A stretch of DNA of 64,000 nucleotides from Plantimonas leprariae (GCF_008802405.1 NZ_VZDO01000001.1:434001-498000), one strand, 5' to 3'. Shown: positions 19,901 to 30,655, numbered from the stretch's first letter. Translations and numbers: made by a program. The notes: generated by a model not told the origin, from the sequence alone.

Positions 19901-20602
19901 GCGCCGCCGCCGCGCCCCCTGTCGCCCTCGGCGGCCGGCGAGGTGCACCGGCTGGAATCGGCGGAGGACGAGACGACGCCCACCGAGGAAACGCCGACGA
20001 GAGCCTCTCCGGTCCTGAGCGCGGCGGGGGACGATGCCGCGGCGGCGCGGCGCGGCACGCTCGTCCACCGGATGCTGGAAGTGCTGCCGGACCTTCCCCT
20101 CGCGGAACGTGCGGATGCGGCCCGGACCTATCTCGGGAGAGCCGCGTCCGACTTGGCTGCGACCGAGCGCGAAGCGATGGCCCGCTCCGTGCTGGCCGTG
20201 CTCGAAGACGCGCGCTTCGCCGGCGCCTTCGCGCCGGACAGCCGCGCCGAAGTCTCGGTCGCCGGCACGATCGAGCTCGGCGGCCGATCCTACGCGGTGG
20301 CGGGGGCCGTCGACCGGATCGCGGCCTCCGAGCACGAAGTGCTCGTCCTCGACTACAAGACCGTCCGCCCCCCGCCCGCCGCGTTGGACGAGGTGCCGCC
20401 GGCCTATGTCCTGCAGCTCGCGCTCTACCGGCAGCTCCTCCAACCGATCTATCCGGACCGCGAGGTGCGCGCCGCGCTGCTCTTCACCGAAGGGCCGTGG
20501 CTGGTGGACGTGCCGGGGGAAGCGATGGACGAGGCGCTCCGCCGCCGCGCCCACGTTTCCGAAGGCGAAACGCCGCGTTCACGGGACGGCGATCCCGCTT
20601 GA
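16955..20602 (+). CDS. addA: AddA, UvrD-like subunit of AddAB
   Basis: A 1215-residue superfamily 1 helicase plus nuclease. Walker A is [11 protein letters not shown] near residue 28; motif II is [15 protein letters not shown]; motif III is [14 protein letters not shown]; motifs IV to VI include [19 protein letters not shown] and [14 protein letters not shown]. The C-terminal nuclease has VLVLDYKT. It forms the break-processing complex with AddB, encoded directly upstream with a 4-base overlap. A short gap separates it from trxA. Confidence 0.95.
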   Translation: MSALKVSEATRLAQLGASDPTSSVIVAANAGSGKTHVLTERVVRLLLAGAEPSKILCLTYTKAAAAEMSTRVFARLSAWATASDAALSKELERLLGRPVAAKDRAGARRLFAEALETPGGLKIQTIHAFCEAILHQFPLEANVPGHFHVLDDKESALVLAEARRRLVTGDGHPPAERAALAGAFAEALALGGEWGLDALLAEIVSRRDAVRRFVEASGGIEAAVARTARALGLASPDDTEDAVIARHFATVEGFDAEFRESLLAVARTSDKATDRKLAQLLEAAGDTAKPAARLEALRALAFTKAGEPKKPGSVATKAVADFHADFVDRLDRLVRQIQALDDRLASLRLFRASRAALAIADRLEEDYAELKRRRGRLDFEDLVVRTADLLTRSEAANWVHYKLDRGIDHVLIDEAQDTSPRQWQVMRSLVEEFFVGASARQGPRTVFAVGDEKQSIYSFQGASPLMFAEERRRLRARAEDAGLRFTEQQLHQSFRSTKTVLDAVDLVFADPANRQGLSSDGLAPAHATARGAEAGVVEVWPPFVASPLAEPEDWLEAVDVEPESSPANRLARRIAAAVKAWLGTPVRQRDGTTRPLTPGDVLILVRKRSGFVEAMGKALRDERIAVAGADRLLLTDHIAVQDLMALGRAVANIEDELSLAACLKSPLFGFTDDELMALALSRNGHDEYQGLFFALRDLAGRKGPSLVPAFVPKEARPALLARADEAYRRLEALRSRTGFVGVFAFYSRILGPEGSRALLTARLGHDAGEVIDAFLDLALAAEEEGRLGLDSFLADLASAPPEVKREMEHGRTEVRIMTVHASKGLEAPAVFLVDPGSAPFSHAHGARLMRWDTMPGLRPGEAPGFLWRADKSLENAAVKVLREEEKRLAEEEYRRLLYVGMTRAADRLVVCGTAGTRGGHEESWLARVAAALAPHAEPIPDADGEPAGWRYGGLAAEATVPAAPDERPAPLRDIDLRELPSEAPPPRPLSPSAAGEVHRLESAEDETTPTEETPTRASPVLSAAGDDAAAARRGTLVHRMLEVLPDLPLAERADAARTYLGRAASDLAATEREAMARSVLAVLEDARFAGAFAPDSRAEVSVAGTIELGGRSYAVAGAVDRIAASEHEVLVLDYKTVRPPPAALDEVPPAYVLQLALYRQLLQPIYPDREVRAALLFTEGPWLVDVPGEAMDEALRRRAHVSEGETPRSRDGDPA

Positions 20603-20658
20603 TCAGGGGCTTGCCGGTCTCTACCTATCCGGTTCAACGAACGCGTGGGGAGCCTTCC

Positions 20659-20979
20659 ATGGCCACGGTGAAAGTCGATTCCAACAACTTCCAGGCCGAG
20701 GTTCTCGACGCCGGCAAACCGGTGGTCGTCGACTTCTGGGCGGAATGGTGTGGCCCCTGCAAGATGATCGCCCCGAGCCTCGAGGAAATCTCGAACGAGA
20801 TGGGCGACGTCCAGATCGCCAAGCTCAACATCGACGAGAACCCGGACCTCGCCGCGCAGTACGGCGTGCGCTCGATCCCGACGCTGATGATCTTCAAGAA
20901 CGGCGAGCACGCCGACACGATGATCGGCGCGGCGGCGAAGTCGAAGCTCGCCGACTGGATCAAGAGCAACGCCGCCTGA
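20659..20979 (+). CDS. trxA: Thioredoxin 1
   Basis: A 106-residue classical thioredoxin with the redox-active C31-G-P-C34 pair inside [16 protein letters not shown] and the cis-proline stretch [13 protein letters not shown]. It keeps cytoplasmic disulfides reduced, using thioredoxin reductase. It starts 56 bases after addA and is followed by a parS site and a terminator. Confidence 0.97.
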   Translation: MATVKVDSNNFQAEVLDAGKPVVVDFWAEWCGPCKMIAPSLEEISNEMGDVQIAKLNIDENPDLAAQYGVRSIPTLMIFKNGEHADTMIGAAAKSKLADWIKSNAA

Positions 20980-20990
20980 GCGCGGCGACA

Positions 20991-21006
20991 CGTTTCACGT
21001 GAAACA
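20991..21006. promoter_or_regulatory. parS centromere site (ParB binding)
   Basis: The sequence matches 15 of 16 positions of the near-universal consensus TGTTTCACGTGAAACA; only the outermost base differs. It lies between the trxA stop and its terminator. ParB loads here and spreads, and parS sites normally cluster close to the replication origin, so this places the window in the origin-proximal part of the chromosome. Confidence 0.85.
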
Positions 21007-21012
21007 TCGAGG

Positions 21013-21040
21013 AAGCCCGGCCAATGCGCCGGGCTTTTCT
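21013..21040 (+). terminator. Terminator after trxA
   Basis: A 9-bp stem AAGCCCGGC/GCCGGGCTT with a 6-base loop is followed by TTTTCT on the plus strand. Its A-rich left side lets it also work for folC on the minus strand, whose stop overlaps its edge, so it is probably bidirectional. Confidence 0.85.
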
Positions 21041-22367
21041 ATTCCGGGACCAATCCGCTCAAGCCCAGCACCTCGCCAGCCAGATAAAGCGAGCCGCAGA
21101 CGAGGAAGCGCGGTGCGACCGGTTCCGGCCAGCCGTCCGCGACGCTGCGGATCGCCGCCTCGACGCCCTCCGCCGTTTCAGCTTCCAGACCCGCACTGCG
21201 TGCGGCCTCGGCCAGCGCCTCGGGGTCGAGTCCGGCATCCGAGTTGCGGACCGGCACCGCGAGGACGCGGCGGGCGATGCCGGCGAAGGGCGCGAAGAAG
21301 CCGGCCGGGTCCTTGGTGTTGAGCATACCGACGACGAGGACGAGCGGGCGTGACACGCGCTCCTCCATGTCGGCGAGAGCTTCCGCGATCACCGCGCCCG
21401 CGCCTGGATTGTGCCCCCCGTCGAGCCAAAGCTCGGCCCCCTCGCCGGCGGCCGCCTTCAGCGGTCCCGACCGGATCTGCTGCATCCGCCCCGGCCAGTC
21501 GACCGCGAGAAGGCCTCGCTCGATCGACTTCTGCGTCGGCGCGAAACCGGCTTGCCTAAGGGTCGCGATCGCCGTCGCGGCATTGGCGAGCTGGTGGCGG
21601 CCGGGAAGCCGCGGCAGCGGCAGGTCGAGGAGGCCGCGATCGTCCTGGTAGACCATGCGGCCGTGCTCCTCGAAGGCGAGGAAATCCTCGCCGTAGACGG
21701 AAACCGGCGCGAAGCTCCGGCGAGCGGCGCGGACGAGCACCTCCTCCGCCGCGCCTTCCGTCTGCCGGCCGATCACCACCGGGCTACCATGCTTCACGAT
21801 GCCGGCCTTCTCGCCGGCGATCTTCGCGACCGTGTCGCCGAGATAGGACTGGTGATCGAGCGAGACCGTGGTGATCGCACATGCCGCCGGGCGCTCCACG
21901 ACGTTGGTCGCGTCGAGCCGGCCGCCCAGCCCGACCTCCATCACGCAGCAATCCGCCGGATGCTCCGAGAACAGGACGAACATCGCGGCGGTCAGGATCT
22001 CGAACACCGTGATCGGCTCGCCCGCATTCGCCGCGGCGACGCGCCCGATCGCTTCCGCCAGCACGGCGTCCTCGACCAGCCGGCCGGGACCGTCCGTCCG
22101 GCCGAGCCGGAAGCGCTCCCGCCAGTCGACGAGATGCGGCGAGGTGTGGACATGGACCGCGAGCCCCTGCCCTTCGAGCATCGCCCGGACGAAGGCGACC
22201 GTCGAGCCCTTGCCGTTGGTGCCGGCGACGTGGATCACCGGCGGCAGGCGGCGGTGCGGGTTGTCGAGCCGGTCCAAGAGCCGCTCGATCCGCGTCAGCG
22301 CGAGGTCGTAGCCCCTCGGGTGGACGAGCGACAGCCGCTCGATGGCGTCGGCAGCGAGGCCCGGCAT
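21039..22367 (-). CDS. folC: Folylpolyglutamate/dihydrofolate synthase
   Basis: A 442-residue Mur-ligase-family enzyme that adds glutamate to dihydropteroate and to folates. The P-loop HVAGTNGKGSTVAF is near residue 46; further markers are TSPHLVDWRERFR, EVGLGGRLDATN and LDGGHNPGA. Full length. It is the last gene of a seven-gene minus-strand operon and follows accD by 23 bases, a pairing conserved in many proteobacteria. Confidence 0.95.
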   Translation of the reverse strand: MPGLAADAIERLSLVHPRGYDLALTRIERLLDRLDNPHRRLPPVIHVAGTNGKGSTVAFVRAMLEGQGLAVHVHTSPHLVDWRERFRLGRTDGPGRLVEDAVLAEAIGRVAAANAGEPITVFEILTAAMFVLFSEHPADCCVMEVGLGGRLDATNVVERPAACAITTVSLDHQSYLGDTVAKIAGEKAGIVKHGSPVVIGRQTEGAAEEVLVRAARRSFAPVSVYGEDFLAFEEHGRMVYQDDRGLLDLPLPRLPGRHQLANAATAIATLRQAGFAPTQKSIERGLLAVDWPGRMQQIRSGPLKAAAGEGAELWLDGGHNPGAGAVIAEALADMEERVSRPLVLVVGMLNTKDPAGFFAPFAGIARRVLAVPVRNSDAGLDPEALAEAARSAGLEAETAEGVEAAIRSVADGWPEPVAPRFLVCGSLYLAGEVLGLSGLVPE

Positions 22368-22390
22368 GGAGGATCGGGTGCCTTACGCGC

Positions 22391-23317
22391 TCACTCGGCC
22401 GCGTGCGCGAGTTCGGCGGGCGCGGCGGGCGCCGCGTCGTTGGCGGCCTCCGGCCGATGCACCTCCGCCGGGTGCTTCATCATCACCTTCAGGAGCCGCG
22501 CGATCGTCCGCTTCAGGTCGTGGCGGTGCACCACCATGTCGACCATGCCGTGCTCCATCAGGTACTCGGCGCGCTGGAAGCCCTCGGGGAGCTTCTCGCG
22601 GATGGTCTGCTCGATGACGCGCTGGCCGGCGAAGCCGATCAGCGCGCCGGGCTCGGCGATATGGACGTCGCCGAGCATCGCGTAGGACGCGGTGACGCCG
22701 CCCGTGGTCGGATTCGTCAGGACGACGATGTAGGGAAGCCCCGCCTCCTTCACCATCTCGACCGCGACCGTGGTTCGGGGAAGCTGCATCAGGGACAGGA
22801 TGCCTTCCTGCATGCGCGCGCCGCCGGAGCCGGCGAAGAGCACCAGCGGGCGACGGCGCTCGACGGCGCTTTCCGCGGCCGTGACGATCGCCTCGCCGGC
22901 CGCCATGCCGAGCGAGCCGCCCATGAAGGCGAAGTCCTGCACGGCGGCGACGATGCCGAGGCCTTCGATCGAGCCCCGGGCGACGAGGACCGAGTCCTCG
23001 AGACCGGTCTTCGTGCGGCTATCCTTCAGGCGGTCGACGTAGCGCCGCTCGTCGCGGAACTTCAGCGGGTCGGCCGCGACCTTCTTCAATTCCAGCGCAT
23101 GGTACTCGCCGTCGTCGAAGAAACTTTTCAGCCGCTCCTTTGCCGAGATACGCATGTGGTGGTTCGAGGACGGGATGACCCACTGGTTGGCCTCGAGGTC
23201 CTTGTGGAAGACCATCTCGCCGGTCTCGGGACACTTGATCCACAGGTTCTCCGGCACCTCGGTGCGCGTGAGAAGGCTGGTGATCTTCGGACGGACGTAG
23301 TTGGTGATCCAGTTCAA
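22391..23317 (-). CDS. accD: Acetyl-CoA carboxylase carboxyltransferase subunit beta
   Basis: A 308-residue crotonase-fold subunit that, with AccA, transfers CO2 from biotin to acetyl-CoA. The oxyanion-hole regions [13 protein letters not shown] and [13 protein letters not shown] and the [13 protein letters not shown] stretch are intact. The N-terminal zinc ribbon seen in E. coli AccD is not: only C29 (WIKCPETG) of the four zinc cysteines remains. The start codon is TTG, chosen because [11 protein letters not shown] is the family N-terminus. The C-terminus ends in an Ala/Pro-rich tail. It lies in the trp-accD-folC operon. Confidence 0.95.
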   Translation of the reverse strand: MNWITNYVRPKITSLLTRTEVPENLWIKCPETGEMVFHKDLEANQWVIPSSNHHMRISAKERLKSFFDDGEYHALELKKVAADPLKFRDERRYVDRLKDSRTKTGLEDSVLVARGSIEGLGIVAAVQDFAFMGGSLGMAAGEAIVTAAESAVERRRPLVLFAGSGGARMQEGILSLMQLPRTTVAVEMVKEAGLPYIVVLTNPTTGGVTASYAMLGDVHIAEPGALIGFAGQRVIEQTIREKLPEGFQRAEYLMEHGMVDMVVHRHDLKRTIARLLKVMMKHPAEVHRPEAANDAAPAAPAELAHAAE

Positions 23318-23370
23318 GACGTGTGTTCCGTCGCCGGTGCGAATGGTTGGCGGGTCAGATGGCCCCGAAT

Positions 23371-24204
23371 TCAGGCCTCGGCAAGGCTTTTCTCGGCGAT
23401 GCCCGTTTTGAGCGAGCGCACGAGCGTGAGAACGGCGTCGGCCGTGGCATCGCTCGCGCGCCCGTCTTCGAGCGAAGTCTCGATGGCTGCGACCAGCGCC
23501 GAGCCCACCACGACGCCGTCCGCCGCCCGGCCGATCTCGCGCGCCTGGTCCGGCGTGCGGACGCCGAAGCCGACGCAGACCGGCAGGTCGGTATGCTTCT
23601 TGATACGCGCGACGGCGGCCCCGACGCGGCCCGCATCCGGCGCGGCGGAGCCGGTAATGCCGGTGATCGAGACGTAGTAGACGAAGCCGGACGTGTTGCG
23701 GAGCACCGCCGGCAGGCGCCGGTCGTCGGTGGTGGGCGTCGCGAGGCGCACGAAGGCGAGACCGCCCTGCATCGCCGGCAGGCAGAGTTCGTCGTCCATC
23801 TCCGGCGGCAGGTCGACGACGATCAGGCCGTCAACGCCGGCCGCATGCGCATCGGCGACGAAGCGTTCGACGCCGTAGACGTAGATCGGGTTGAAGTAGC
23901 CCATCAGGATGATCGGCGTCTCGCCCTCCGCCTCGCGGAAACGGCGGACGGTCGCCAGCGTCTTCGCCAGGGTCTCGCCGCCTTTCAGGGCGCGCAGGCC
24001 CGCCTTCTGGATCGCCGGTCCGTCCGCCATCGGATCGGAGAAGGGCATGCCGAGTTCGATCAGGTCGGCGCCCGCTTCGGGCAGCCCGCGCATGATGGCG
24101 AAGGCCGTGTCCGGGTCCGGGTCGCCAGCCATCAGGAAGGTGACGAGCGCGGGCCGGCCCTCTTCCTTCAGCTTGGCGAACCGGGCGTCGATGCGGGCGG
24201 TCAT
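23371..24204 (-). CDS. trpA: Tryptophan synthase alpha subunit
   Basis: A 277-residue TIM barrel that cleaves indole-3-glycerol phosphate and passes indole to TrpB. The catalytic Glu is in [16 protein letters not shown], with its Asp partner in [10 protein letters not shown]. The phosphate-binding [10 protein letters not shown] is present. It starts 3 bases after the preceding uncharacterised gene and is separated from trpB by that gene. Confidence 0.96.
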   Translation of the reverse strand: MTARIDARFAKLKEEGRPALVTFLMAGDPDPDTAFAIMRGLPEAGADLIELGMPFSDPMADGPAIQKAGLRALKGGETLAKTLATVRRFREAEGETPIILMGYFNPIYVYGVERFVADAHAAGVDGLIVVDLPPEMDDELCLPAMQGGLAFVRLATPTTDDRRLPAVLRNTSGFVYYVSITGITGSAAPDAGRVGAAVARIKKHTDLPVCVGFGVRTPDQAREIGRAADGVVVGSALVAAIETSLEDGRASDATADAVLTLVRSLKTGIAEKSLAEA

Positions 24205-24207
24205 GGG

Positions 24208-24653
24208 TCAGTAGCTTCCGTCGGGCAGCGACGCTGCCAGGTAGTCCTCGGCGCTTCTACCGTGCATGATCGTCCGAACATAGAGGTCGCGCTCGAAGGA
24301 GATCGGCACGAGTTCCCAGACGCAGGCCATCAGCGGCCGGTCACGTGCCTCGAAGCGGATCGGGCCGGCGAGCGGCGAGGACCACAGGAGTTGCCCGAGG
24401 ATGCCGCCCGGCAGCCACCAGTGGAGCAACAGCCAAAGCGCCTCCTCGCCGCGATGCAGGATCACGAAGCCGAGGCCGTTGGCCGAACCGTCGGCCACAA
24501 CGGTTTCACGGGCAAGCGCAATCGCCTCCGCGCTCATCGGCTCGGGCGTGGCGGTGATCGTAAATAGCTTCAGCGCCGCGTGGTCCGCTTCCCATCGCCC
24601 GGCAGAGCGCACCGCGCGGGGGCGGTAAGCGGTCTCGGCTTTGGCCTCTGTGG

Positions 24654-24657
<4 letters not shown>
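24208..24657 (-). CDS. Conserved protein of unknown function inside the trp operon
   Basis: A 149-residue soluble protein. The start is a TTG at 24657 that overlaps the trpB stop as TTGA, which argues for translational coupling. The sequence has a [15 protein letters not shown] segment near the start, a core [21 protein letters not shown], then [20 protein letters not shown]. This looks like a real family (aromatic-rich, alternating strands) that I know only as uncharacterised proteobacterial proteins. No catalytic motif, signal or membrane span is apparent. Placement between trpB and trpA may reflect co-expression rather than a role in tryptophan synthesis. Confidence 0.75.
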
Positions 24658-25870
<1,213 letters not shown>

Positions 25871-25874
<4 letters not shown>

Positions 25875-26539
25875 GAGGCTTTCCGTTCCTGAATGGGAGG
25901 TGCGCCGTCGAGCGCGTCGAAGAAGGCCTCGATCAGGGCGACGTCCTTGACGCCCGGCGCGGATTCAACGCCGGACGAGACGTCGATGCCGGCCGGCGAG
26001 ACGAGCGCCAGCGCCTCGGCCACGTTGCCGGCATGGAGGCCGCCGGACAGCATGTAGCGAGTGGCCGGATCGAGCGCCGCGAGCAGTCGCCAGTCGAAGG
26101 AAACGCCGTTGCCGCCCGGAAGCTCCGAACCCTTCGGCCGCTTGGCATCGAGGAGGATGGCATCCGCGACCGGACGATAGGCGGCGACGGCATCCAGATC
26201 TGCAGCGGACCCGACCGACAATGCCTTCATCGCCGGCAACCCGGTCCGCCGCTTCACTTCGGCGAGGCGCTCCGGGGTTTCGTGCCCGTGGAGTTGCAGC
26301 ATGTCGGGCCGGACGCGCGCGGCGATCGCGCCCAGCGTCGCGTCGTCGGCATCCACCGTGACGACGACGAGCTTCACGCCAGGCGGCACAAGCGGGCGTA
26401 GCGCCGCCATCGCGTCGAGCGACAGGTGGCGCGGGCTCTTCGGGAAATGGATGAAGCCGACATGCGTCGCGCCGCGTGCGCTCGCGCGCTCGATCGTTTC
26501 CGCCGTGCTCAACCCGCAGATCTTGATGTCCATCGCCAT
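25871..26539 (-). CDS. trpF: Phosphoribosylanthranilate isomerase
   Basis: A 222-residue TIM barrel that carries out the Amadori rearrangement of phosphoribosylanthranilate. The family signature KICGLST with the catalytic cysteine lies at the start, [11 protein letters not shown] follows, and the Asp/phosphate sites are near the C-terminus ([17 protein letters not shown]). The ATG at 26539 has AGGA 5 bases upstream; the open frame continues upstream without similarity. It heads the trpF-trpB-x-trpA group. Confidence 0.94.
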
Positions 26540-26583
26540 GACGGTCCTGCTTATCGCGCTCGGCCACTGCCGCCGCAAGGGCT

Positions 26584-27333
26584 TCACTTCGCGCCGAAAT
26601 CGATCGCGTGGAGCGACGCGCCGTTCGCCTTCAGCCAGGCGCGCCCCGCCGGGGTGCCGGGGCAGAGTTCGCGGCAGAGCGCCCAGAAGTCGGCGCCGTG
26701 GTTCATCTGCCGGAAATGCGCCACCTCGTGCGCCGCGAGGTAGTCGAGCACGGCGGGCGGCGCCATGACGATGCGCCAGGAGAAGGCGAGCCGGCGGTCA
26801 GCGGTGCAGGAGCCCCAGCGGCTCGTCGTGTCCTTCAGGGCGAGCGCCTTCGGCTTCAGCCCGACCGTCGCGGCGTGCCGGTCGACGGCGGCCTGCAGGT
26901 CGGACCGGGCCGCGCGCTTGAGAGCGTCGGCGACGCGGCGGGAGAAATGTTCGAGCCCGCCGCCGACGACGAGATGGGATGCACCATCGATTTCCTGGAA
27001 CGCGGTGCCGCGCCGATCCGGGCGATGGACGAGAGTGAGCTCGCCCCCACGGAACGGCAGCACCGCCCCCGGCTCCACGACGAGCGTCGGCGCGGCGCGG
27101 TCGAGCCGGGCGGCGATCCAGCCGCGATGGCGCTCGACGAAGTCGAGGACGGACGCCGAGGACGCCCGCGGCGGCGCGGTCACCGCGATGCCGCCGTCCT
27201 TCAGCCGGAGCGTCAGGCGCTTCGCGAGCGGATGGCGGTTCAGGCGCAGCGGCACGGCGCGCCCGGCGATCTCCACCGTATCCGGCAGGAGGACGGCGGG
27301 CCTTCGTCCGGCGCGAAGCAGGCTCAGCGGCAT
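26584..27333 (-). CDS. YgjP-like zinc metallopeptidase-fold protein (DUF45)
   Basis: A 249-residue protein. The zinc-binding HEVAH motif appears in DYLAAHEVAHFRQMNHGADFW, with a downstream histidine in the same segment, preceded by the family RWGSC(T) and SWRIVMAP motifs. These M48-like YgjP/DUF45 proteins occur next to many operons, sometimes with restriction systems, and their substrate is unknown. It is read in the trp direction, 44 bases before trpF, so it could be the first gene of that operon. No good ribosome site is visible before the chosen ATG. Confidence 0.85.
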   Translation of the reverse strand: MPLSLLRAGRRPAVLLPDTVEIAGRAVPLRLNRHPLAKRLTLRLKDGGIAVTAPPRASSASVLDFVERHRGWIAARLDRAAPTLVVEPGAVLPFRGGELTLVHRPDRRGTAFQEIDGASHLVVGGGLEHFSRRVADALKRAARSDLQAAVDRHAATVGLKPKALALKDTTSRWGSCTADRRLAFSWRIVMAPPAVLDYLAAHEVAHFRQMNHGADFWALCRELCPGTPAGRAWLKANGASLHAIDFGAK

Positions 27334-27383
27334 GGGGAGGAGGCGAGCGGCATGGTCGCGGCGATCAAACCACGCCGCCCAGG

Positions 27384-27414
27384 AAAAAGCGACGGCCGCG
27401 AGAGGCGGCCGCCG
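27384..27414 (-). terminator. Terminator after the DUF2852 gene
   Basis: On the minus strand a CGGCCGC/GCGGCCG stem with a 5-base loop, plus outer pairs, is followed by CGCTTTTTC. It lies 28 to 58 bases after the DUF2852 stop and separates that gene from the YgjP-trp operon. Confidence 0.75.
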
Positions 27415-27441
27415 CTCCGTTGACGTTCGTGCGGGACGGGC

Positions 27442-27882
27442 TCAGCCCTCGACGATCGGGCCTTCGCCGGCCGGGCGGCCGCGGCGGTTCGACATGAAGC
27501 GGTCGAACTCCTCCTGGTCCTTGGCGCGGCGGAGTTCGCGGGCATAGGCCTCGAACTCGGCGCGCGACTCGTCGAGCTTCCGGCGCTCCTCGTCGAGGCG
27601 CTTCAGCTCGGCCTCGCGCCAGTCGTCGAAGGCGACGTTGCCGGTGCGATCCATGAACACTGGCCCGCCCCGGCGACCCCGGCCCCAGCCGGCGCGGCGG
27701 ACGCCGCCCATGAAGCGGTCGGTGGAGCGGTTCACGTCCGTGCGGAAGGCTTCCAGCCGATCGCCCCAGATGATGTAGGCGAGAACGGCGAGGCCGAGCG
27801 GCCAGTAGAGCATGAAGCCGCCGACCATCAGGGCGATGGTCGCGGGCGTCCAGGCCGGTCGTATGAGGGCGTGCGATGTCAT
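27442..27882 (-). CDS. DUF2852 membrane protein
   Basis: A 146-residue protein with one membrane segment at about 12-38 (ATIALMVGGFMLYWPLGLAVLAYIIWGDR). A Gly/Arg-rich stretch and a highly charged alpha-helical, probably coiled-coil part (about 85-130) follow, ending in a basic Arg/Gly tail. The pattern WPLGLAVLAYIIWGDRLEAF is the family signature of DUF2852, found across Rhizobiales with no known function. AGGAAG precedes the ATG. It follows phaZ by about 100 bases. Confidence 0.85.
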   Translation of the reverse strand: MTSHALIRPAWTPATIALMVGGFMLYWPLGLAVLAYIIWGDRLEAFRTDVNRSTDRFMGGVRRAGWGRGRRGGPVFMDRTGNVAFDDWREAELKRLDEERRKLDESRAEFEAYARELRRAKDQEEFDRFMSNRRGRPAGEGPIVEG

Positions 27883-27983
27883 CGAGGCGCTTCCTTGTCG
27901 AGAACCGCGGCGATGCTGCCGCGTCGGATTCGAGATGGGAGCGCCGAAAACCGGCTTCAATGCGAATTCGTTAAAATCCGCGC

Positions 27984-29405
27984 TCAGCGCGGCCGGCGCG
28001 ACCGCGGCGGGCGGTTCGCCGGGGCGGCGGGCTCGCGGCCGGCTTCGAGCGACGCGACGGCTTCGCTCGCGGTCTGCGGCGCGGTCGCGTCGGCGGCGAC
28101 CGCCTCGACGGGAAGCTGCGCCTCGGCCGGCCCGCCTGCCGCCGCGCTCGCGCGCGCGGCCCGCGCCGCGACGCCGGCCGCACCGTGGGTCAGCGCGAAG
28201 TCGATCATCCGCGGCGCGATCTCGGCGCGGAAGCGCGAGCCGTTGAACACGCCGTAGTGCCCGACCTTCGGCTGCAGGTAGTGCGCGCGCCGGTCCGCCG
28301 GGATCGACGGGCAAAGCCGGTGCGCGGCTTCCGTCTGGCCGACGCCGGAAATGTCGTCGTTCTCGCCCTCCACCGTGAAGAGCGCCGTCCGCCGGATCGC
28401 CGCCAGGTCGATGCGCTCGCCCCGGTGGGTCATCGTGCCCCGCGGCAGGTCGTGCCGGATGAAGACGCGCTCGACCGTATCGAGATAGAACTCGGCCGCG
28501 AGGTCCATCACGGCGTTGTATTCGTCGTAGAACTCGCGGTGCTTGGCCGCCCCGTCGCCGTCGTTCTTCACGAGGTGCATGAAAAAGTCTTTATGCGCGA
28601 TGAGGTGGCGGTCGAGGTTCATCGACATGAAGCCGGAGAGTTGCAGGAAGCCCGGATAGACCGCCCGGCCGAAGCCCGCATGCGGGAAAGGCACGGTCAT
28701 CACGGCGTTGTCGCGGAACCAGTCGATGCCGTGCTCGGCCGCCAGCCGGTTCACGGCGGTCGGGTTGACCCGCGTGTCGATCGGCCCGCCCATCAACGTC
28801 ATCGTGGCGGGGAACGCCGGATCGCCCGCCGCCTCCATCACGGCGGTCGCCATCATCACCGGCACGGCGGGCTGGCAGACGCCGACCACATGCGTGTCCG
28901 GGCCGATGAAGCGCAGGAACTCGATCAGGTAGTCGACGTAATCGTCGAGGCCGAAGGGCCCCGCCGCGAGCGGCACGGTGCGGGCGTCGATCCAGTCGGT
29001 GATGTAGACGTCGGCATAGGGCAGCAGCGCCTCCACCGTGCCGCGGAGCAGCGTCGCGTAGTGACCGCTCATCGGCGCGACGAGCAGGAAGCGGGGGCCG
29101 CGCGGCCGGCCTTCCGGTAGGGCCCGGTCGAAGTGGAGAAGCCGGCAGAAGGTCTTCTCCACCGCCACCCGCTCGGCGACGGGCACGCGCATGCCCTTCA
29201 CCACGGTCTCGTCGAGACCGAATTCCGGCTTGCCGTAGACGCGGGTGGTGCGCTCGAACAGTTCGGCCATCGCGGCGACGGCGCGCCCGCCTTCCGTGTG
29301 CGAGAACGGGTTCAGCGGGTTGGTGTAGAGCAGCTTGGTCGCGTCGGCGACGGCGCGGAGCGGCGCCAGCGCCGCGTGGTTCCATTCGTAGAAATGGTAC
29401 ATCAT
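27984..29405 (-). CDS. phaZ: Intracellular polyhydroxybutyrate depolymerase
   Basis: A 473-residue alpha/beta hydrolase. The nucleophile motif is GVCQPAVP, with cysteine as the expected nucleophile in intracellular PHB depolymerases of the R. eutropha PhaZa1 type. An Asp lies in VEGENDDISG and a His in KVGHYGVFNG. It lacks a signal peptide, so it degrades the native stored polymer inside the cell. The C-terminal 70 residues are an Ala/Pro/Arg-rich low-complexity tail. No other pha genes lie in the window. A possible regulator site lies upstream (29444-29459). Confidence 0.9.
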   Translation of the reverse strand: MMYHFYEWNHAALAPLRAVADATKLLYTNPLNPFSHTEGGRAVAAMAELFERTTRVYGKPEFGLDETVVKGMRVPVAERVAVEKTFCRLLHFDRALPEGRPRGPRFLLVAPMSGHYATLLRGTVEALLPYADVYITDWIDARTVPLAAGPFGLDDYVDYLIEFLRFIGPDTHVVGVCQPAVPVMMATAVMEAAGDPAFPATMTLMGGPIDTRVNPTAVNRLAAEHGIDWFRDNAVMTVPFPHAGFGRAVYPGFLQLSGFMSMNLDRHLIAHKDFFMHLVKNDGDGAAKHREFYDEYNAVMDLAAEFYLDTVERVFIRHDLPRGTMTHRGERIDLAAIRRTALFTVEGENDDISGVGQTEAAHRLCPSIPADRRAHYLQPKVGHYGVFNGSRFRAEIAPRMIDFALTHGAAGVAARAARASAAAGGPAEAQLPVEAVAADATAPQTASEAVASLEAGREPAAPANRPPRSRRPR

Positions 29406-29443
29406 CCGCACTCGCCTGGGATCCGCTACTGAACTAGCACCTC

Positions 29444-29459
29444 TTGCTGCAGCGCACAA
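29444..29459. promoter_or_regulatory. TGC-rich imperfect palindrome before phaZ
   Basis: TTGCTGCAGCGCACAA lies 39 bases upstream of the phaZ start. From memory, PhaR, the PHB-granule regulator of alphaproteobacteria, binds TGC-rich inverted sites of this sort. The match is visual only. Confidence 0.25.
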
Positions 29460-29601
29460 ACGACACCGGGCGTTGCGGCCCGCCTCGTCGTGCCCGCAAA
29501 GCCCAAGGTAGGCATACGGAGCTTACCGGAGGCTGCGGCATCGTCGCCCGGCGGCGGAAACCTGCCGGTGGGATGAACGGAAACTTGCGTCGGCCCGGCC
29601 G

Positions 29602-29892
29602 TCACTCGACGCCTTCGACGAGCACCATCTCGGCATCCGCCACCTCCCGCCGGATTGCCTTCGCCTCCTGGTAGGCGGGGCTGTCGTAGCAGGCCTTGGC
29701 CGCATCCATGCTGGGGAACTCGATCACGACGTTGCGGGTCCGCGCCTTGCCTTCGAGTTCCGTCAGCGGTCCGCCCCGCGCCAGGAACCGCGCGCCGTAT
29801 TCGGCGAAGGCGGGAGCGGCGGTGGCGACGTAGTCCTGGTACCGCTCCGGGTCCCGCACGTCGACGCGTGCGATCCAGTAGGCTTTCGGCAT
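29602..29892 (-). CDS. DUF1330 protein
   Basis: A 96-residue small ferredoxin-like-fold protein of the DUF1330 family: MPKAYWIARVDV at the start, then DPERYQDYV, and a core RNVVIEFPSMDAAKACYDSPAYQEAKAIRR. These are dimeric alpha/beta barrel proteins with no established activity. It stands alone between phaZ and pyrF on the same strand, with 196 bases to phaZ and 55 to pyrF. Confidence 0.88.
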   Translation of the reverse strand: MPKAYWIARVDVRDPERYQDYVATAAPAFAEYGARFLARGGPLTELEGKARTRNVVIEFPSMDAAKACYDSPAYQEAKAIRREVADAEMVLVEGVE

Positions 29893-29947
29893 GTGTTTCG
29901 GCTCCCGTTCCGTTGGAACAGGCAAGATGCGCCGCCGGCCTCTGCCT

Positions 29948-30655
29948 TCAAGCCGGAACGGCGGCCATCTCGGCGAGGATCGCCGCCGCCGCCGCGCGCC
30001 GGTCGGGCGCCCCGACGATCGGACGCGCCACCACGAGATGCGAGGCGCCGGCGCGAAGCGCGTCGGCGGGTGTGACGACGCGTTTCTGGTCGCCCGCCGC
30101 CGCACCGGTCGGGCGGATGCCGGGCGTGACGATCGCCATTCCCCGACCGACGATCTCGCGCAGCCGCCCGGCTTCCGCCGCCGAGGCGACGATGCCGCCC
30201 ATGCCGGCATCGCGCGCTTGGGCCGCGCGCCGCTCCACGAGACTTGCGACGCTCGCTTCCCCGTAGCCGGCCTCAACGAGATCGGCGTCGTCCATAGAGG
30301 TCAGCACCGTGACGCCGAGGACGAGGAGGTCGGTGCCAGCCGCCGCCTTCGCCGCGGCGCGCATCACCTTCGGATAGGCATGGACCGTGGTCATCGCCGC
30401 GCCGAGACGAAGGACGCTCCCGATGCCCTTTTCCACCGTGTTGTCGATGTCGTGGAGCTTGAGGTCGAGAAACACCGACTTGCCCGCGCGGGCCAGCTCG
30501 CCGACGAGGTCCAGTCCCCCGGCGAAGCCGAGCTGGTAGCCGATCTTGTAGGCCGAAACGGTTGTCCCGAGTTCCGCGACGACGGCTTCCGCCTCCGCGC
30601 GGGAGGCGACGTCGAGGCCGACGATCAGCCGCGGGTCGGCCGCCACCGCGCTCAT
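29948..30655 (-). CDS. pyrF: Orotidine 5'-phosphate decarboxylase
   Basis: A 235-residue TIM barrel making UMP. The catalytic Lys/Asp network is in [14 protein letters not shown], and the phosphate loop PGIRPTG is near the C-terminus. Its ATG overlaps the stop of the LOV kinase as ATGA, so pyrF is translationally coupled to a light-sensor gene. Confidence 0.96.
   Translation of the reverse strand: MSAVAADPRLIVGLDVASRAEAEAVVAELGTTVSAYKIGYQLGFAGGLDLVGELARAGKSVFLDLKLHDIDNTVEKGIGSVLRLGAAMTTVHAYPKVMRAAAKAAAGTDLLVLGVTVLTSMDDADLVEAGYGEASVASLVERRAAQARDAGMGGIVASAAEAGRLREIVGRGMAIVTPGIRPTGAAAGDQKRVVTPADALRAGASHLVVARPIVGAPDRRAAAAAILAEMAAVPA

Noticed and set aside
16330-20979. Apparent fusion of an addA-antiframe with thioredoxin in one long frame
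   Set aside because: The frame is open by chance through addB and addA; trxA has its own start at 20659 and normal thioredoxin length.
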